NCBI GenBank assembly: GCA_015059945.1
Contig: SUZJ01000001.1
Coordinates: 355,430-419,429, forward strand
Length of the DNA stretch: 64,000 bases
Direction: 5' to 3'
Source of the DNA: Rikenellaceae bacterium
GTDB lineage: Bacteria; Bacteroidota; Bacteroidia; Bacteroidales; Rikenellaceae
Shown: one piece after another, positions 24,000 through 32,082 of the stretch
How positions within the stretch are numbered: the first letter of the stretch is position 1
Layout: every line of letters begins with the position of its first letter
Notes under the pieces: generated by a model
Databases searched by the model: none
What the model was told of the DNA's origin: nothing
The model's input: the letters and a program-made list of their open reading frames with translations, nothing else
Translations under genes and position numbers: made by a program

Positions 24000-26213
24000 A
24001 TGAAGAAGTTTTTTACAACACTTGCAATGTTGGCCTTTTCGCTGGCGGTATGGGCTGCCCCTGCCGAGTCGAAGGCCGTTAAGCCAACCCGCGACCTGAT
24101 TGAGCGTATCGCTCCCGAGTACTCGGCTAACATCGAGCTCAAGCTGCTGCCCAAAAAAGGTGGCGACCGCTTTGAGCTGTCGAGCAATGGCGACAAAATC
24201 GTTATCGCAGCCAACAACGTAAACAGCTTGGCCGTAGGTTTTAACTACTATCTGAAATACTATTGCAACACTACCGTCACTTGGTCGGTAGAGGATGCAG
24301 TTGTGCTGCCCGAGGTGCTGCCCGCAGTGCCCGAGAAGGTGAGCGTGAAGGCTCGCAGCGAGAATCGCTTCTTCCTGAACTACTGCACCTACGGCTACAC
24401 TATGCCTTGGTGGACTTGGCGCGAGTGGGAGAGGCTTATCGACTGGATGGCCTTGCAGGGTGTAAACCTGCCCCTGGCAATCACCGGTCAGGAGGCCGTT
24501 TGGCAGAAGGTGTGGAGCTCGTTTGGTATGACCGACGAGCAGATTAGGAGCTACTTCACCGGCCCTGCCCACCTGCCCTGGCACCGTATGTCGAACATCG
24601 ACCACTGGCAGAGCCCTCTGCCACAGTCGTGGATCGACTCGCAGAGCGACCTGCAGAAACAGATTTTGGCCCGCGAGCGCGAGTTGGGTATGAAGCCCGT
24701 ACTGCCTGCATTTGCTGGTCACGTGCCCGAGCAGTTGGCCGAGATCTATCCCGACGCCGACATCAAACAGCTCGAGGAGTGGGCAGGCTTCCCCAAAGAT
24801 CAGGCTTGCCACTTCCTTAACCCTGCCGACAAACTCTATACCGAGGTTCAGCGTCGCTTCCTGACCACCCAGACCGAGCTTTACGGCACCGACCACATCT
24901 ACGGTGTAGACGTATTCAACGAGTTGGTACCCCCATCGTGGGAGCCCGACTATCTGGCCTCGATTGGCAAGAAGGTTTATCAGTCGCTCAAAGCCGTTGA
25001 CCGCAAGGCCGAGTGGTTGCAGATGGGCTGGCTCTTCTACTATATGAGGGCCAACTGGACCAACGAGCGCATTGAGGCTTACCTGGGCGCAACCCCCAAA
25101 GACAAACAGATTATTCTCGACTACTGGGCCGAGTATCAGGAGATTTGGCAGATGACCGAGAGCTTCTTCGGCACCCCCTTCTTGTGGTGCTACCTGGGCA
25201 ACTTCGGTGGCAACACCGAGTTCTGCGGCCCTATTGCCAAAGTTAACCAGAGGGTAGAGAATACCTATGCCAAAGCCGGCAAAAACTTTGTGGGCATTGG
25301 CTCGACTCTCGAAGGCTTCGACCTCAATCCCTTTATGTTTGAGTACATTTTTGAAAAGGCTTGGGATTACCCAATCCACAAAGACGTAAACGAGTGGACT
25401 GCTCGCCTGGCCGACCGCCGCGTGGGTAAGGTTGATGAGAACGCTCGCGAGTCGTGGCAGCTGCTCATCGACAGCGTCTACAACAACGACGGTTACTACA
25501 AGGCTCGCCACTGGCTGGTTAGCCGCCCCGGCAACATCAAAGATTATGGTGGTCGTGGCGACCTGATGCGTGCCAACCGAGTGCTGCTCAAAGTTATCGA
25601 CGGCCTGCTGAAAGTCGATAGCAACACCCCAACCTACCAGTTTGACGTTGTGAACCTCACTCGCGAGATGATGTGTAACACCTTCGAGATGCTCGTTCAG
25701 CGCTACCAGAAGGCTTACAACGAGAAGAATGTGGCCGATATGATGGTATTTGAGGACAAGATTTTGACACTCCTGCACGATATGGACGATCTGGTATCGA
25801 CCAACCACAACTTCCTCACAGGCAAGTGGATTGCCGATGCAAGGGCCCAGGGTACCACCCCCGAGGAGGCCGACTATTTCGAGAGCAACGCCCGCTGTCT
25901 GCTCACTACCTGGGGCGACAGGGCTATGACTCTGAACGACTACGCTTGCCGTACTTGGTCGGGTCTGCTGGACACCTTCTATGCCGAGCGTTGGGAGATG
26001 ATGCTCGCAGCAGCCAAGGAGTCGGTACTCTACAAAGGCGAGTTCGACGGCCCCTCGTTCAGCAAGTACTACGAGGCTGTGGCAACCTACGAGAAGATGT
26101 GGTGGACCGACCGCATCGGCACCTTCAATGCTACCCCCAACGAGGGCGCAGTTGAGGCTGCTCGTGCTATGACCGCCAAGTATCGCGGTATGGCCCAGGG
26201 CATCTACGAATAA
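24000..26213 (+). CDS. GH89 alpha-N-acetylglucosaminidase
   Basis: A 737-residue exported enzyme that releases terminal alpha-linked GlcNAc, as found on gastric mucin or heparan-type chains. A type I signal peptide (MKKFFTTLAMLAFSLAVWA) precedes the NAGLU N-terminal domain, the TIM barrel (FFLNYCTYGYTMPWWTWREW near 122-141) and the helical C-terminal domain. Catalytic glutamates are probably Glu308 in VFNELVPP and Glu438 in STLEGFDLNP, at spacing equal to human NAGLU (316 and 446). It is followed by a hairpin and the hybrid regulator gene. Confidence 0.97.
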   Translation: MKKFFTTLAMLAFSLAVWAAPAESKAVKPTRDLIERIAPEYSANIELKLLPKKGGDRFELSSNGDKIVIAANNVNSLAVGFNYYLKYYCNTTVTWSVEDAVVLPEVLPAVPEKVSVKARSENRFFLNYCTYGYTMPWWTWREWERLIDWMALQGVNLPLAITGQEAVWQKVWSSFGMTDEQIRSYFTGPAHLPWHRMSNIDHWQSPLPQSWIDSQSDLQKQILARERELGMKPVLPAFAGHVPEQLAEIYPDADIKQLEEWAGFPKDQACHFLNPADKLYTEVQRRFLTTQTELYGTDHIYGVDVFNELVPPSWEPDYLASIGKKVYQSLKAVDRKAEWLQMGWLFYYMRANWTNERIEAYLGATPKDKQIILDYWAEYQEIWQMTESFFGTPFLWCYLGNFGGNTEFCGPIAKVNQRVENTYAKAGKNFVGIGSTLEGFDLNPFMFEYIFEKAWDYPIHKDVNEWTARLADRRVGKVDENARESWQLLIDSVYNNDGYYKARHWLVSRPGNIKDYGGRGDLMRANRVLLKVIDGLLKVDSNTPTYQFDVVNLTREMMCNTFEMLVQRYQKAYNEKNVADMMVFEDKILTLLHDMDDLVSTNHNFLTGKWIADARAQGTTPEEADYFESNARCLLTTWGDRAMTLNDYACRTWSGLLDTFYAERWEMMLAAAKESVLYKGEFDGPSFSKYYEAVATYEKMWWTDRIGTFNATPNEGAVEAARAMTAKYRGMAQGIYE

Positions 26214-26228
26214 AGACTACACACAGTT

Positions 26229-26272
26229 GGAGTAGGCACCCCGCAGGATGATGGGCGGGGTGCCGACACTCC
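26229..26272 (+). terminator. Hairpin after the GH89 gene
   Basis: Perfect 10-bp GC-rich stem GGCACCCCGC/GCGGGGTGCC (26235-26264) extended by outer GGAGT/ACTCC. It has no T run, so termination would be inefficient or Rho-aided. Confidence 0.5.
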
Positions 26273-26334
26273 TATCAATACCCCCTACCTAAAAACTATC
26301 TTTTTCAAGCCTAACCTATCCCCCCCCTTACACG

Positions 26335-26349
26335 CTCTCTGACAGAGAG
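26335..26349 (+). other. Small hairpin just before the regulator start
   Basis: CTCTCT-GAC-AGAGAG lies 12 bases before the regulator ATG. A weak -7-like TATCTTTT is at 26297-26304. Confidence 0.4.
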
Positions 26350-26360
26350 TTAAATGGACT

Positions 26361-29300
26361 ATGAAAAAAACTCTTATTGTGGCACTCATAGGAGTTGCCA
26401 TTCTGCTTTTCTCGCCCAATAGTTTGTATGCCAAACGCCACTATCTGAGCAGCTATCAGGTAGAGGACGGATTGTCGCAAAATATGGTCTACTGCATTGC
26501 CCAAGATCGTCAGGGTTTTATGTGGTTTGGTACACAAGACGGACTCAACCGCTTCGATGGCGAGGAGTTCAAAGTCTTTAAGTACGAAGCCGATAAGCCC
26601 GGGTGTATCGGTGGCAACGGATGCTTTGCGATGTTTGAGGATGCAGAGGGCAAACTGTGGGTGGCAACCAACAACGGAGTGAGCATTTATAATCCTCGTT
26701 ATGAACGCTTTGACCGCTTGGATATGACCGACGATACGGGGCGTAAAGTGGGCGGTACGGCTCGCGATGTCTTTGCCGATTCGCAAGGGGCTATGTGGGT
26801 TGTTGTTCAAGAGGAGGGCCTATTTAGGCTTGATAGTCTGGGCGGCAAGAGCTTCTTTCCGATAGATTATGGCAGCGTTTGCAACCTGCGTGGTGCGGTG
26901 GCCGACGAGCTGGGCAATATGTGGATAGCAACATACGGCGGAGGTCTGCTGAGAATGGATGTTAAGAGCCGTAGGGTGGTGCAATTCCTTTTTGGCCCGC
27001 AAGGGTCGGAGGCCAACGATGTGAATGACCTGCTGATACTCGACGACAATACCCTGCTGGTGGGGTGCTCGATGAATGGTCTGCTGGCGTTTGATATGAC
27101 CAGTGGCCGCTACGAGCCCTACGCACCAATGGAGCAGACGGCAAGCGACCTGTTTGTGCGTAAGATTGTGCGTAGTCGCTCGGGCGAGATTTGGATTGGT
27201 ACCGAGACAGGTGCCTATATCTGTAACCCGCTGGGCACCACCCCCGTAGTGCATCTTAGCCACGCCAATAACGACCCTCTCTCGCTCTCGGATAATGCCG
27301 TGCACACCATCTACGAAGATGTAGACGGAGGTATGTGGATTGGCACCTACTTTGGCGGTGTGAACTACATTGGTGCCCACTCGTCGGACTTTGAGAAATT
27401 CTATCCCATTAGTGGCCAAAACTCCATTAGCGGCAAGTGTATAAGCGAGTTTTGTGGCGATAGCTACGGCCGCATCTGGATTGGCACCGAAGATGCTGGT
27501 CTGAACCTCTACAACCCCCAAACGGGTATCTTCAAGAGTGGCTTTGTGCCCGCCAAGAATATCCACGCCTTGCTGTATGACAACGGAAAGCTGTGGGTGG
27601 GAACATTCTCTAACGGCCTGTATGTCTTGTCGGTAAGCCCGTCGGGGCAGACCTCGGTGGTGAGCCACTACGACTCGACAACCTCGCTGAGGGGGCTCGA
27701 CAGCAACAGTATCTATGCCCTCAAACGAGATGCTGCGGGCCGAATGTGGGTTGGTACCATCAGTGGCTTGTTTGTCTATGACCCTCGCAGCGACCGCTTT
27801 GTGCAAGAGCAAGAGGGGTTGATAAACTCGTGTGTAAACGCCGTGGTACAAGACAGCCGAGGGACTATATGGGTTGTAACACTACACAATGGCATTTGGG
27901 CCTATGACAAGAGCGAGGCCGAGTGGAAAAACTATTCTGTGCCCTCTCTCGAAAATGGCCAGTTCAACTACTCGTGCACAACCATCTTGGAGTGTGTCAG
28001 TGGCGAGATTTTGGTTGGTACGGGCGGTGGCGGACTCTATGTCTACAATGCCGAGGAGGATAACTTCGAGCCCTTCAAAACAACTGCCGACGGATTGCCT
28101 AACAATGTGGTGCTTAAACTCGTAGAGGATGGCCAGGGCGGTGTCTGGGGCAGTACCAACAATGGTCTGTTCCGCTACTCGTTTGTAGACGAGCGGATTG
28201 ATGTTTATACCCACCGCGACGGTCTGTTGTGTAACCAATTTAACGGCAATTCGGGCTGGCGCGACTCGCGTGGTACCATATACTTTGGCGGCATCAAGGG
28301 CTTTGTGTCGTTTGAGCCCGAGCAACTGCTCAGGATGCGTACCATTCCGCGAGTAGTGTTCAACAGCTTGCAGGTCAATGGCCGCGAGGTGGTGGTGGGC
28401 GAAGGCAATCCGCCTGTGCTCAAGGAGTCTGTTACTCTGGCCAGAGAGATTGTTATCCCCCACACAGTCAAGACTTTCAGTCTGGGACTCGCCTCGCTGG
28501 GCTATGATTATAGCGGCAATGCCACCTATGCTTACAAGCTCGAAGGCTTTGACAAGGGGTGGGCCTATACCACCAGAGGGCGCATAACCTACGCCAACCT
28601 GCCCTATGGCCCCTACGAGCTGATTGTAAATGCTATTGACAGCAGGGGCAATTCGGGCACCGTGTTGCAGTTGAAGATATATGTTCGCCCGCCATTCTAT
28701 ATGACTACGGTTGCCAAAGTGGTCTATGTGCTGTTGGGACTGATGGTGGCGTGGCTGGTAGTATGGCGTATCTCCAAGCGTCGTAAGTGGGACGAGGCCG
28801 AGCGACTGCGCAAATTTGAGGCCCAAAAAGAGAAAGAGCTCTACGATGCCAAGATTGCATTCTTTACCAATGTTACCCACGAAATTCGTACCCCTCTGAG
28901 CCTTATAAAGATGCCTCTCGAGGAGGTACTGCGCAATGTCGATAAGAATGATGTTAATCACAACAACTTGCAGATAATCAGCAACAACACCAACCGCATA
29001 CTCTCGTTGGTGAACGAGCTGCTCGACTTCCGCAAGGTAGAGGCCAATGGCTTGAAGGTAAATTATGTGCGCACCAATATCTGCGGACTGATGAAGAGCC
29101 GTGTGGAGAACTTCCGCCCCGCAGCCCGCACCAAAGAGGTGAACATCCGCTGGTTGGTGGGGCTCGACGAGCTGAAAGTAGATGTCGATACGGAGATATT
29201 TACCAAGATTTTTGACAACCTGCTGGCCAATGCTCTCAATCACGCCGAGTCACTCATTGAGGTATCGCTGAAAGTGAATAGCAGCGACAACCGCTTTGTG

Positions 29301-30395
29301 ATAGGCGTGGCCAACGACGGCGACAGTATTGCCGAAGAGTTGAGAGATAAGATTTTTGAGCCCTTCTTCAAGGTCGATGAAAAAACCCCGGGTACGGGCC
29401 TTGGCCTGCCCTTTGTACGCTCGCTGGTCGAGTTGCACGATGGTAGTGTGGCGGTTGGCGAAAATAGCCACGGGCTCACCCAATTTGTGCTCGAAATGCC
29501 TATAAATCACCAAGGCTCGTTCAATATCGGTGTGGATGCCGAGGTGGTCGGTGGTGGTGCTGATGAGGTGGCCGACGAACTCGGCGAAGCGGGTGAGGGA
29601 GCAAAGGTGGCTGCCGAAGCAGATGCGCCCGAAGAGTTTGAGCTGGGTAGTCGCCCATCGGTGCTGTTGGTCGATGATAATGAGGAGTTTTTGGACTTTG
29701 TGGCGGGCCAGTTACACAGTCGCTACAAGATTGTTAAGGCCACAAACGGTGTGGAGGCCCTTGAAAAGCTCGAAGAGAACTACGTCGATGTAATCGTGTC
29801 CGACTTGGCTATGCCGCAGATGGATGGTCAGGAGCTTTGCCGCACGGTCAAAGAGAAGTTGCAGTATAGTCATATTCCGTTCATTATGCTTACGGCCGAC
29901 ACCTCGCTACACTCAAAGATGGATGGTCTGAAAGTGGGGGCCGACGAGTATGTCGAAAAGCCCTTCTCGACCGAGTATCTGGTGCTGCGCATCGACAACC
30001 TGATGGGTAGCAGGCGCAAGATGGTCGATTCGTTCAAACAGCTGCCCGAGGTGATGCTCGACAAGAGCGGACACTCAAAGGCCGACGAGAACTTTATCAA
30101 CGCCATTGTGGAGATAATCTACAAAAATATCGAAAAGAGCGACTTAAATGTAGACCTGCTGGCCGACGAGATGAGTATGAGCCGTGCTACGCTCTACCGC
30201 AAGCTCAAGAGCATTACCAACGAGACCCCTACGAAGTTCATTCAGACCATCAGGCTCAAACGTGCTGCCGAGCTGCTCAAACGCAAAGAGTATAGGGTAA
30301 ACGAGGTGGCCTTTATTGTGGGCTTCGGGTCGAGCAGCTACTTCTCCAAGTGCTTTATCAAGCAGTTTGGGGTTGCTCCAAAGGATTACGTTTAG
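26361..30395 (+). CDS. Hybrid two-component system regulator (HTCS)
   Basis: A 1344-residue one-protein sensor and transcription factor of the kind that controls polysaccharide loci. A signal peptide precedes the periplasmic sensor of Reg_prop beta-propeller repeats (MWFGTQDGLNRF near 54-65 and many more) and a Y_Y_Y domain (about 700-770). A membrane segment is at about 784-803. The histidine kinase has His840 in THEIRTPLSL and an ATPase domain ending in PGTGLGLPFVRSL. A receiver has Asp1148 in VSDLAMPQMDG, and an AraC-type HTH ends the protein. It probably senses an oligosaccharide from the locus and activates the genes that follow. Confidence 0.97.
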   Translation: MKKTLIVALIGVAILLFSPNSLYAKRHYLSSYQVEDGLSQNMVYCIAQDRQGFMWFGTQDGLNRFDGEEFKVFKYEADKPGCIGGNGCFAMFEDAEGKLWVATNNGVSIYNPRYERFDRLDMTDDTGRKVGGTARDVFADSQGAMWVVVQEEGLFRLDSLGGKSFFPIDYGSVCNLRGAVADELGNMWIATYGGGLLRMDVKSRRVVQFLFGPQGSEANDVNDLLILDDNTLLVGCSMNGLLAFDMTSGRYEPYAPMEQTASDLFVRKIVRSRSGEIWIGTETGAYICNPLGTTPVVHLSHANNDPLSLSDNAVHTIYEDVDGGMWIGTYFGGVNYIGAHSSDFEKFYPISGQNSISGKCISEFCGDSYGRIWIGTEDAGLNLYNPQTGIFKSGFVPAKNIHALLYDNGKLWVGTFSNGLYVLSVSPSGQTSVVSHYDSTTSLRGLDSNSIYALKRDAAGRMWVGTISGLFVYDPRSDRFVQEQEGLINSCVNAVVQDSRGTIWVVTLHNGIWAYDKSEAEWKNYSVPSLENGQFNYSCTTILECVSGEILVGTGGGGLYVYNAEEDNFEPFKTTADGLPNNVVLKLVEDGQGGVWGSTNNGLFRYSFVDERIDVYTHRDGLLCNQFNGNSGWRDSRGTIYFGGIKGFVSFEPEQLLRMRTIPRVVFNSLQVNGREVVVGEGNPPVLKESVTLAREIVIPHTVKTFSLGLASLGYDYSGNATYAYKLEGFDKGWAYTTRGRITYANLPYGPYELIVNAIDSRGNSGTVLQLKIYVRPPFYMTTVAKVVYVLLGLMVAWLVVWRISKRRKWDEAERLRKFEAQKEKELYDAKIAFFTNVTHEIRTPLSLIKMPLEEVLRNVDKNDVNHNNLQIISNNTNRILSLVNELLDFRKVEANGLKVNYVRTNICGLMKSRVENFRPAARTKEVNIRWLVGLDELKVDVDTEIFTKIFDNLLANALNHAESLIEVSLKVNSSDNRFVIGVANDGDSIAEELRDKIFEPFFKVDEKTPGTGLGLPFVRSLVELHDGSVAVGENSHGLTQFVLEMPINHQGSFNIGVDAEVVGGGADEVADELGEAGEGAKVAAEADAPEEFELGSRPSVLLVDDNEEFLDFVAGQLHSRYKIVKATNGVEALEKLEENYVDVIVSDLAMPQMDGQELCRTVKEKLQYSHIPFIMLTADTSLHSKMDGLKVGADEYVEKPFSTEYLVLRIDNLMGSRRKMVDSFKQLPEVMLDKSGHSKADENFINAIVEIIYKNIEKSDLNVDLLADEMSMSRATLYRKLKSITNETPTKFIQTIRLKRAAELLKRKEYRVNEVAFIVGFGSSSYFSKCFIKQFGVAPKDYV

Positions 30396-30443
30396 AGTAG
30401 GGTTGCTCCTCTTTTGCAACTCGCAAAGAATAATATTCACATT

Positions 30444-30507
30444 CCCCCTAAATCCCCCTTTGCCAAAGGGGGACTTGGTCAAAGAGCAGGCTCTTTGAGG
30501 GGTGGTG
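30444..30507 (+). repeat. Palindromic element, copy D (two hairpins)
   Basis: Hairpin 1 is CCCCCTTT/AAAGGGGG (30454-30472), hairpin 2 is CAAAGAGC/GCTCTTTG (30480-30497), and outer CCCCT pairs with AGGGG before GTGGT. The layout matches the core of the 142-bp repeat at 19.3 kb. Confidence 0.75.
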
Positions 30508-30526
30508 CTCTCTATGATGTTGTTGG

Positions 30527-30556
30527 TTTGGGGTGGCCCCGAAAGATTACGTTTAG
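30527..30556 (+). pseudogene. Relic of a second HTCS C terminus (FGVAPKDYV stop)
   Basis: These 30 bases encode FGVAPKDYV and a stop, identical in protein to the end of the intact HTCS 160 bases upstream. All four base differences are synonymous third-position changes. Similarity stops just 5' of this, so only a stub remains. Confidence 0.55.
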
Positions 30557-30712
30557 AGCGAGGAGATAACCATAAATTCCATTTCGATAGGGCCGAGAAA
30601 GAGGCCAGGAAAGAGAGAGCAAAACTACGGGCGTGCGCATTGTATTGCGTGCGCCCGTAGTGCGTATATGCGCGTTGTGCAGAGGCGCGTGAGGGTGTTT
30701 TGGGGCGCTTTT

Positions 30713-30720
30713 GATACAAT
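30713..30720 (+). promoter_or_regulatory. GATACAAT motif upstream of the paralog array
   Basis: CTTTTGATACAATAG, 148 bases before the ATG at 30868. Similar motifs in gene orientation lie at 39082-39089 (GH127) and at 52969-52976 and 52990-52997 (BACON/LRR gene). Confidence 0.45.
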
Positions 30721-30867
30721 AGTGCTATTTTATGCGACAAAAGTAGGGCTCGGTGCAGGATTATAATTGTTAATTTTGTAACGTGATATAGTGCGGGTAT
30801 GCACACACAAGCAGCCCGCCCGAATGGACAAGGAAAAACTAATAACCAAAAACCCAAAAATAAGAGT

Positions 30868-32004
30868 ATGAAAAAAATGTTGATTTCGTTGGTGGCAGCT
30901 GTTGCTCTGCTGTCATCGTGCCAGCCCAGCTACGAAGAGCGTGTGGCCGAGCCCCTCACTATCAAAGTGGCTATCGTCTATGAGGACCCCGTTGTTACCG
31001 AAGATGGCAAACGTCTGCACGAGGTTAGCCGCGTGGGCAAGTGGGCCTACTGGAATGACCCCTTCGAGCAGGCAAAGGTCTTTGAGCAGGAGCTCGAAAA
31101 GGCTTCGCACGGCGTGGTAAACTACGAGGTGGTAATGGAGGTTGAGACCGACCACTTCTACACCTACAAGCCTGGCAAAAAAGGCGAGCGCGAGTGGATT
31201 ACCAACAAGGATATTCAGGAGTACTGCAAAACCGTAGACGTTCCCGGCTTTGGCTGGAAAGGTTGGGGCTACGACTACCTCGCTATGTTGAGCGACTACG
31301 GCTTTGACAAGATGCGCGACAACGACGAGCTGCACGAGGTATGGGTATTTACCCACCCCGGTTCGTGTATGTTCGAGTCGAGGCTCATTGGTGACGGTGC
31401 CTTCTGGTGCAACTCGGTGGGCATCACCAAAGAGATGGGCGCAACCAACGACAAGCTGCTGACCGTTATGTTCTGCAACTACGAGCGTACCGTTGATCTG
31501 GCTCTGCACAGCTACGGCCACAGGGTTGAGTCGATTATGGCAAAGGTTTACGGCCTCGGTGGTGAGTGGTGGAAATATGACCAGTATCAGAGCATCGACC
31601 AGCTGACCGCCATTCAGCTCTTCTCGGCTTATCAGGGCACCTATGCTCAGTTTGAGGAGGGTTACAGCCAGATTGGTATGACCCACTTCCCACCCAACTC
31701 GGTGGGTGACTACGACTACTCGAACACCCAGACCAAGATGACCTATGCCGATGAGTGGATGAACTATCCCAATATGAAGTTCAAACCCGAGAATGCTCGC
31801 CCCGTAACCAATGCCGAGTGGAAACACGAGGGCGGTGACCAGTGGGGCTATATGATGTGGTACTTCAGCCACCTGCCTCACTTCAAGGGCATCAGCAAGA
31901 AAGATGGCAAGCTGAACAACTGGTGGCACTACATCGTTGATTGGAATAGCGCCATTGAGTTGGAGGCTCAGTTGCAGCAGGAGAGTGGCTACAAGGCTTT
32001 GTAG
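30868..32004 (+). CDS. Array paralog 1: lipoprotein with the ESR/YER/GHRxES domain only
   Basis: A 378-residue lipoprotein; the ATG at 30868 opens a lipoprotein signal (lipobox LLSSC, Cys18). The mature protein starts almost directly with YEERVAEPLTIKVAIVYEDPVV, the first block of a domain shared by four tandem genes. Invariant motifs are ESRLIG (Glu170-Ser-Arg172) followed by GAFWCNS, NYER (Glu206, Arg207), and DLALHSYGHRVES with His214, His218 and Glu221. C-terminal blocks are HFPPN, TYADEW and HLPHFKG with NNWW. I do not recognise the family. Conserved His, Glu, Arg and Tyr suggest an enzyme, possibly metal-dependent. It carries no Ig modules. Confidence 0.85.
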   Translation: MKKMLISLVAAVALLSSCQPSYEERVAEPLTIKVAIVYEDPVVTEDGKRLHEVSRVGKWAYWNDPFEQAKVFEQELEKASHGVVNYEVVMEVETDHFYTYKPGKKGEREWITNKDIQEYCKTVDVPGFGWKGWGYDYLAMLSDYGFDKMRDNDELHEVWVFTHPGSCMFESRLIGDGAFWCNSVGITKEMGATNDKLLTVMFCNYERTVDLALHSYGHRVESIMAKVYGLGGEWWKYDQYQSIDQLTAIQLFSAYQGTYAQFEEGYSQIGMTHFPPNSVGDYDYSNTQTKMTYADEWMNYPNMKFKPENARPVTNAEWKHEGGDQWGYMMWYFSHLPHFKGISKKDGKLNNWWHYIVDWNSAIELEAQLQQESGYKAL

Positions 32005-32082
32005 CTGGCTACTACTCCAAATCAGAGATGCAAGAAATTGTGAGAAACAAACAATAATCACCAAAATATCCCTAAAATCACT

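Larger units (their letters stand above)
30396..30867. other. Intergenic region between HTCS and the paralog array
   Basis: No intact gene. It contains a two-hairpin palindromic element (30444-30507), a short relic of another HTCS C terminus (30527-30556), a palindrome with 10-bp arms ACTACGGGCG/CGCCCGTAGT (30624-30661), and a GATACAAT motif (30713-30720) ahead of the array. Confidence 0.7.

Noticed and set aside
23994..25808. 604-codon open frame antisense to the GH89 gene
   Set aside because: Shadow of a strongly supported gene; no family match.
30144..30857. 237-codon minus-strand frame across the HTCS end and gap
   Set aside because: It runs through repeats, a relic and the antisense of HTCS; low-complexity product.
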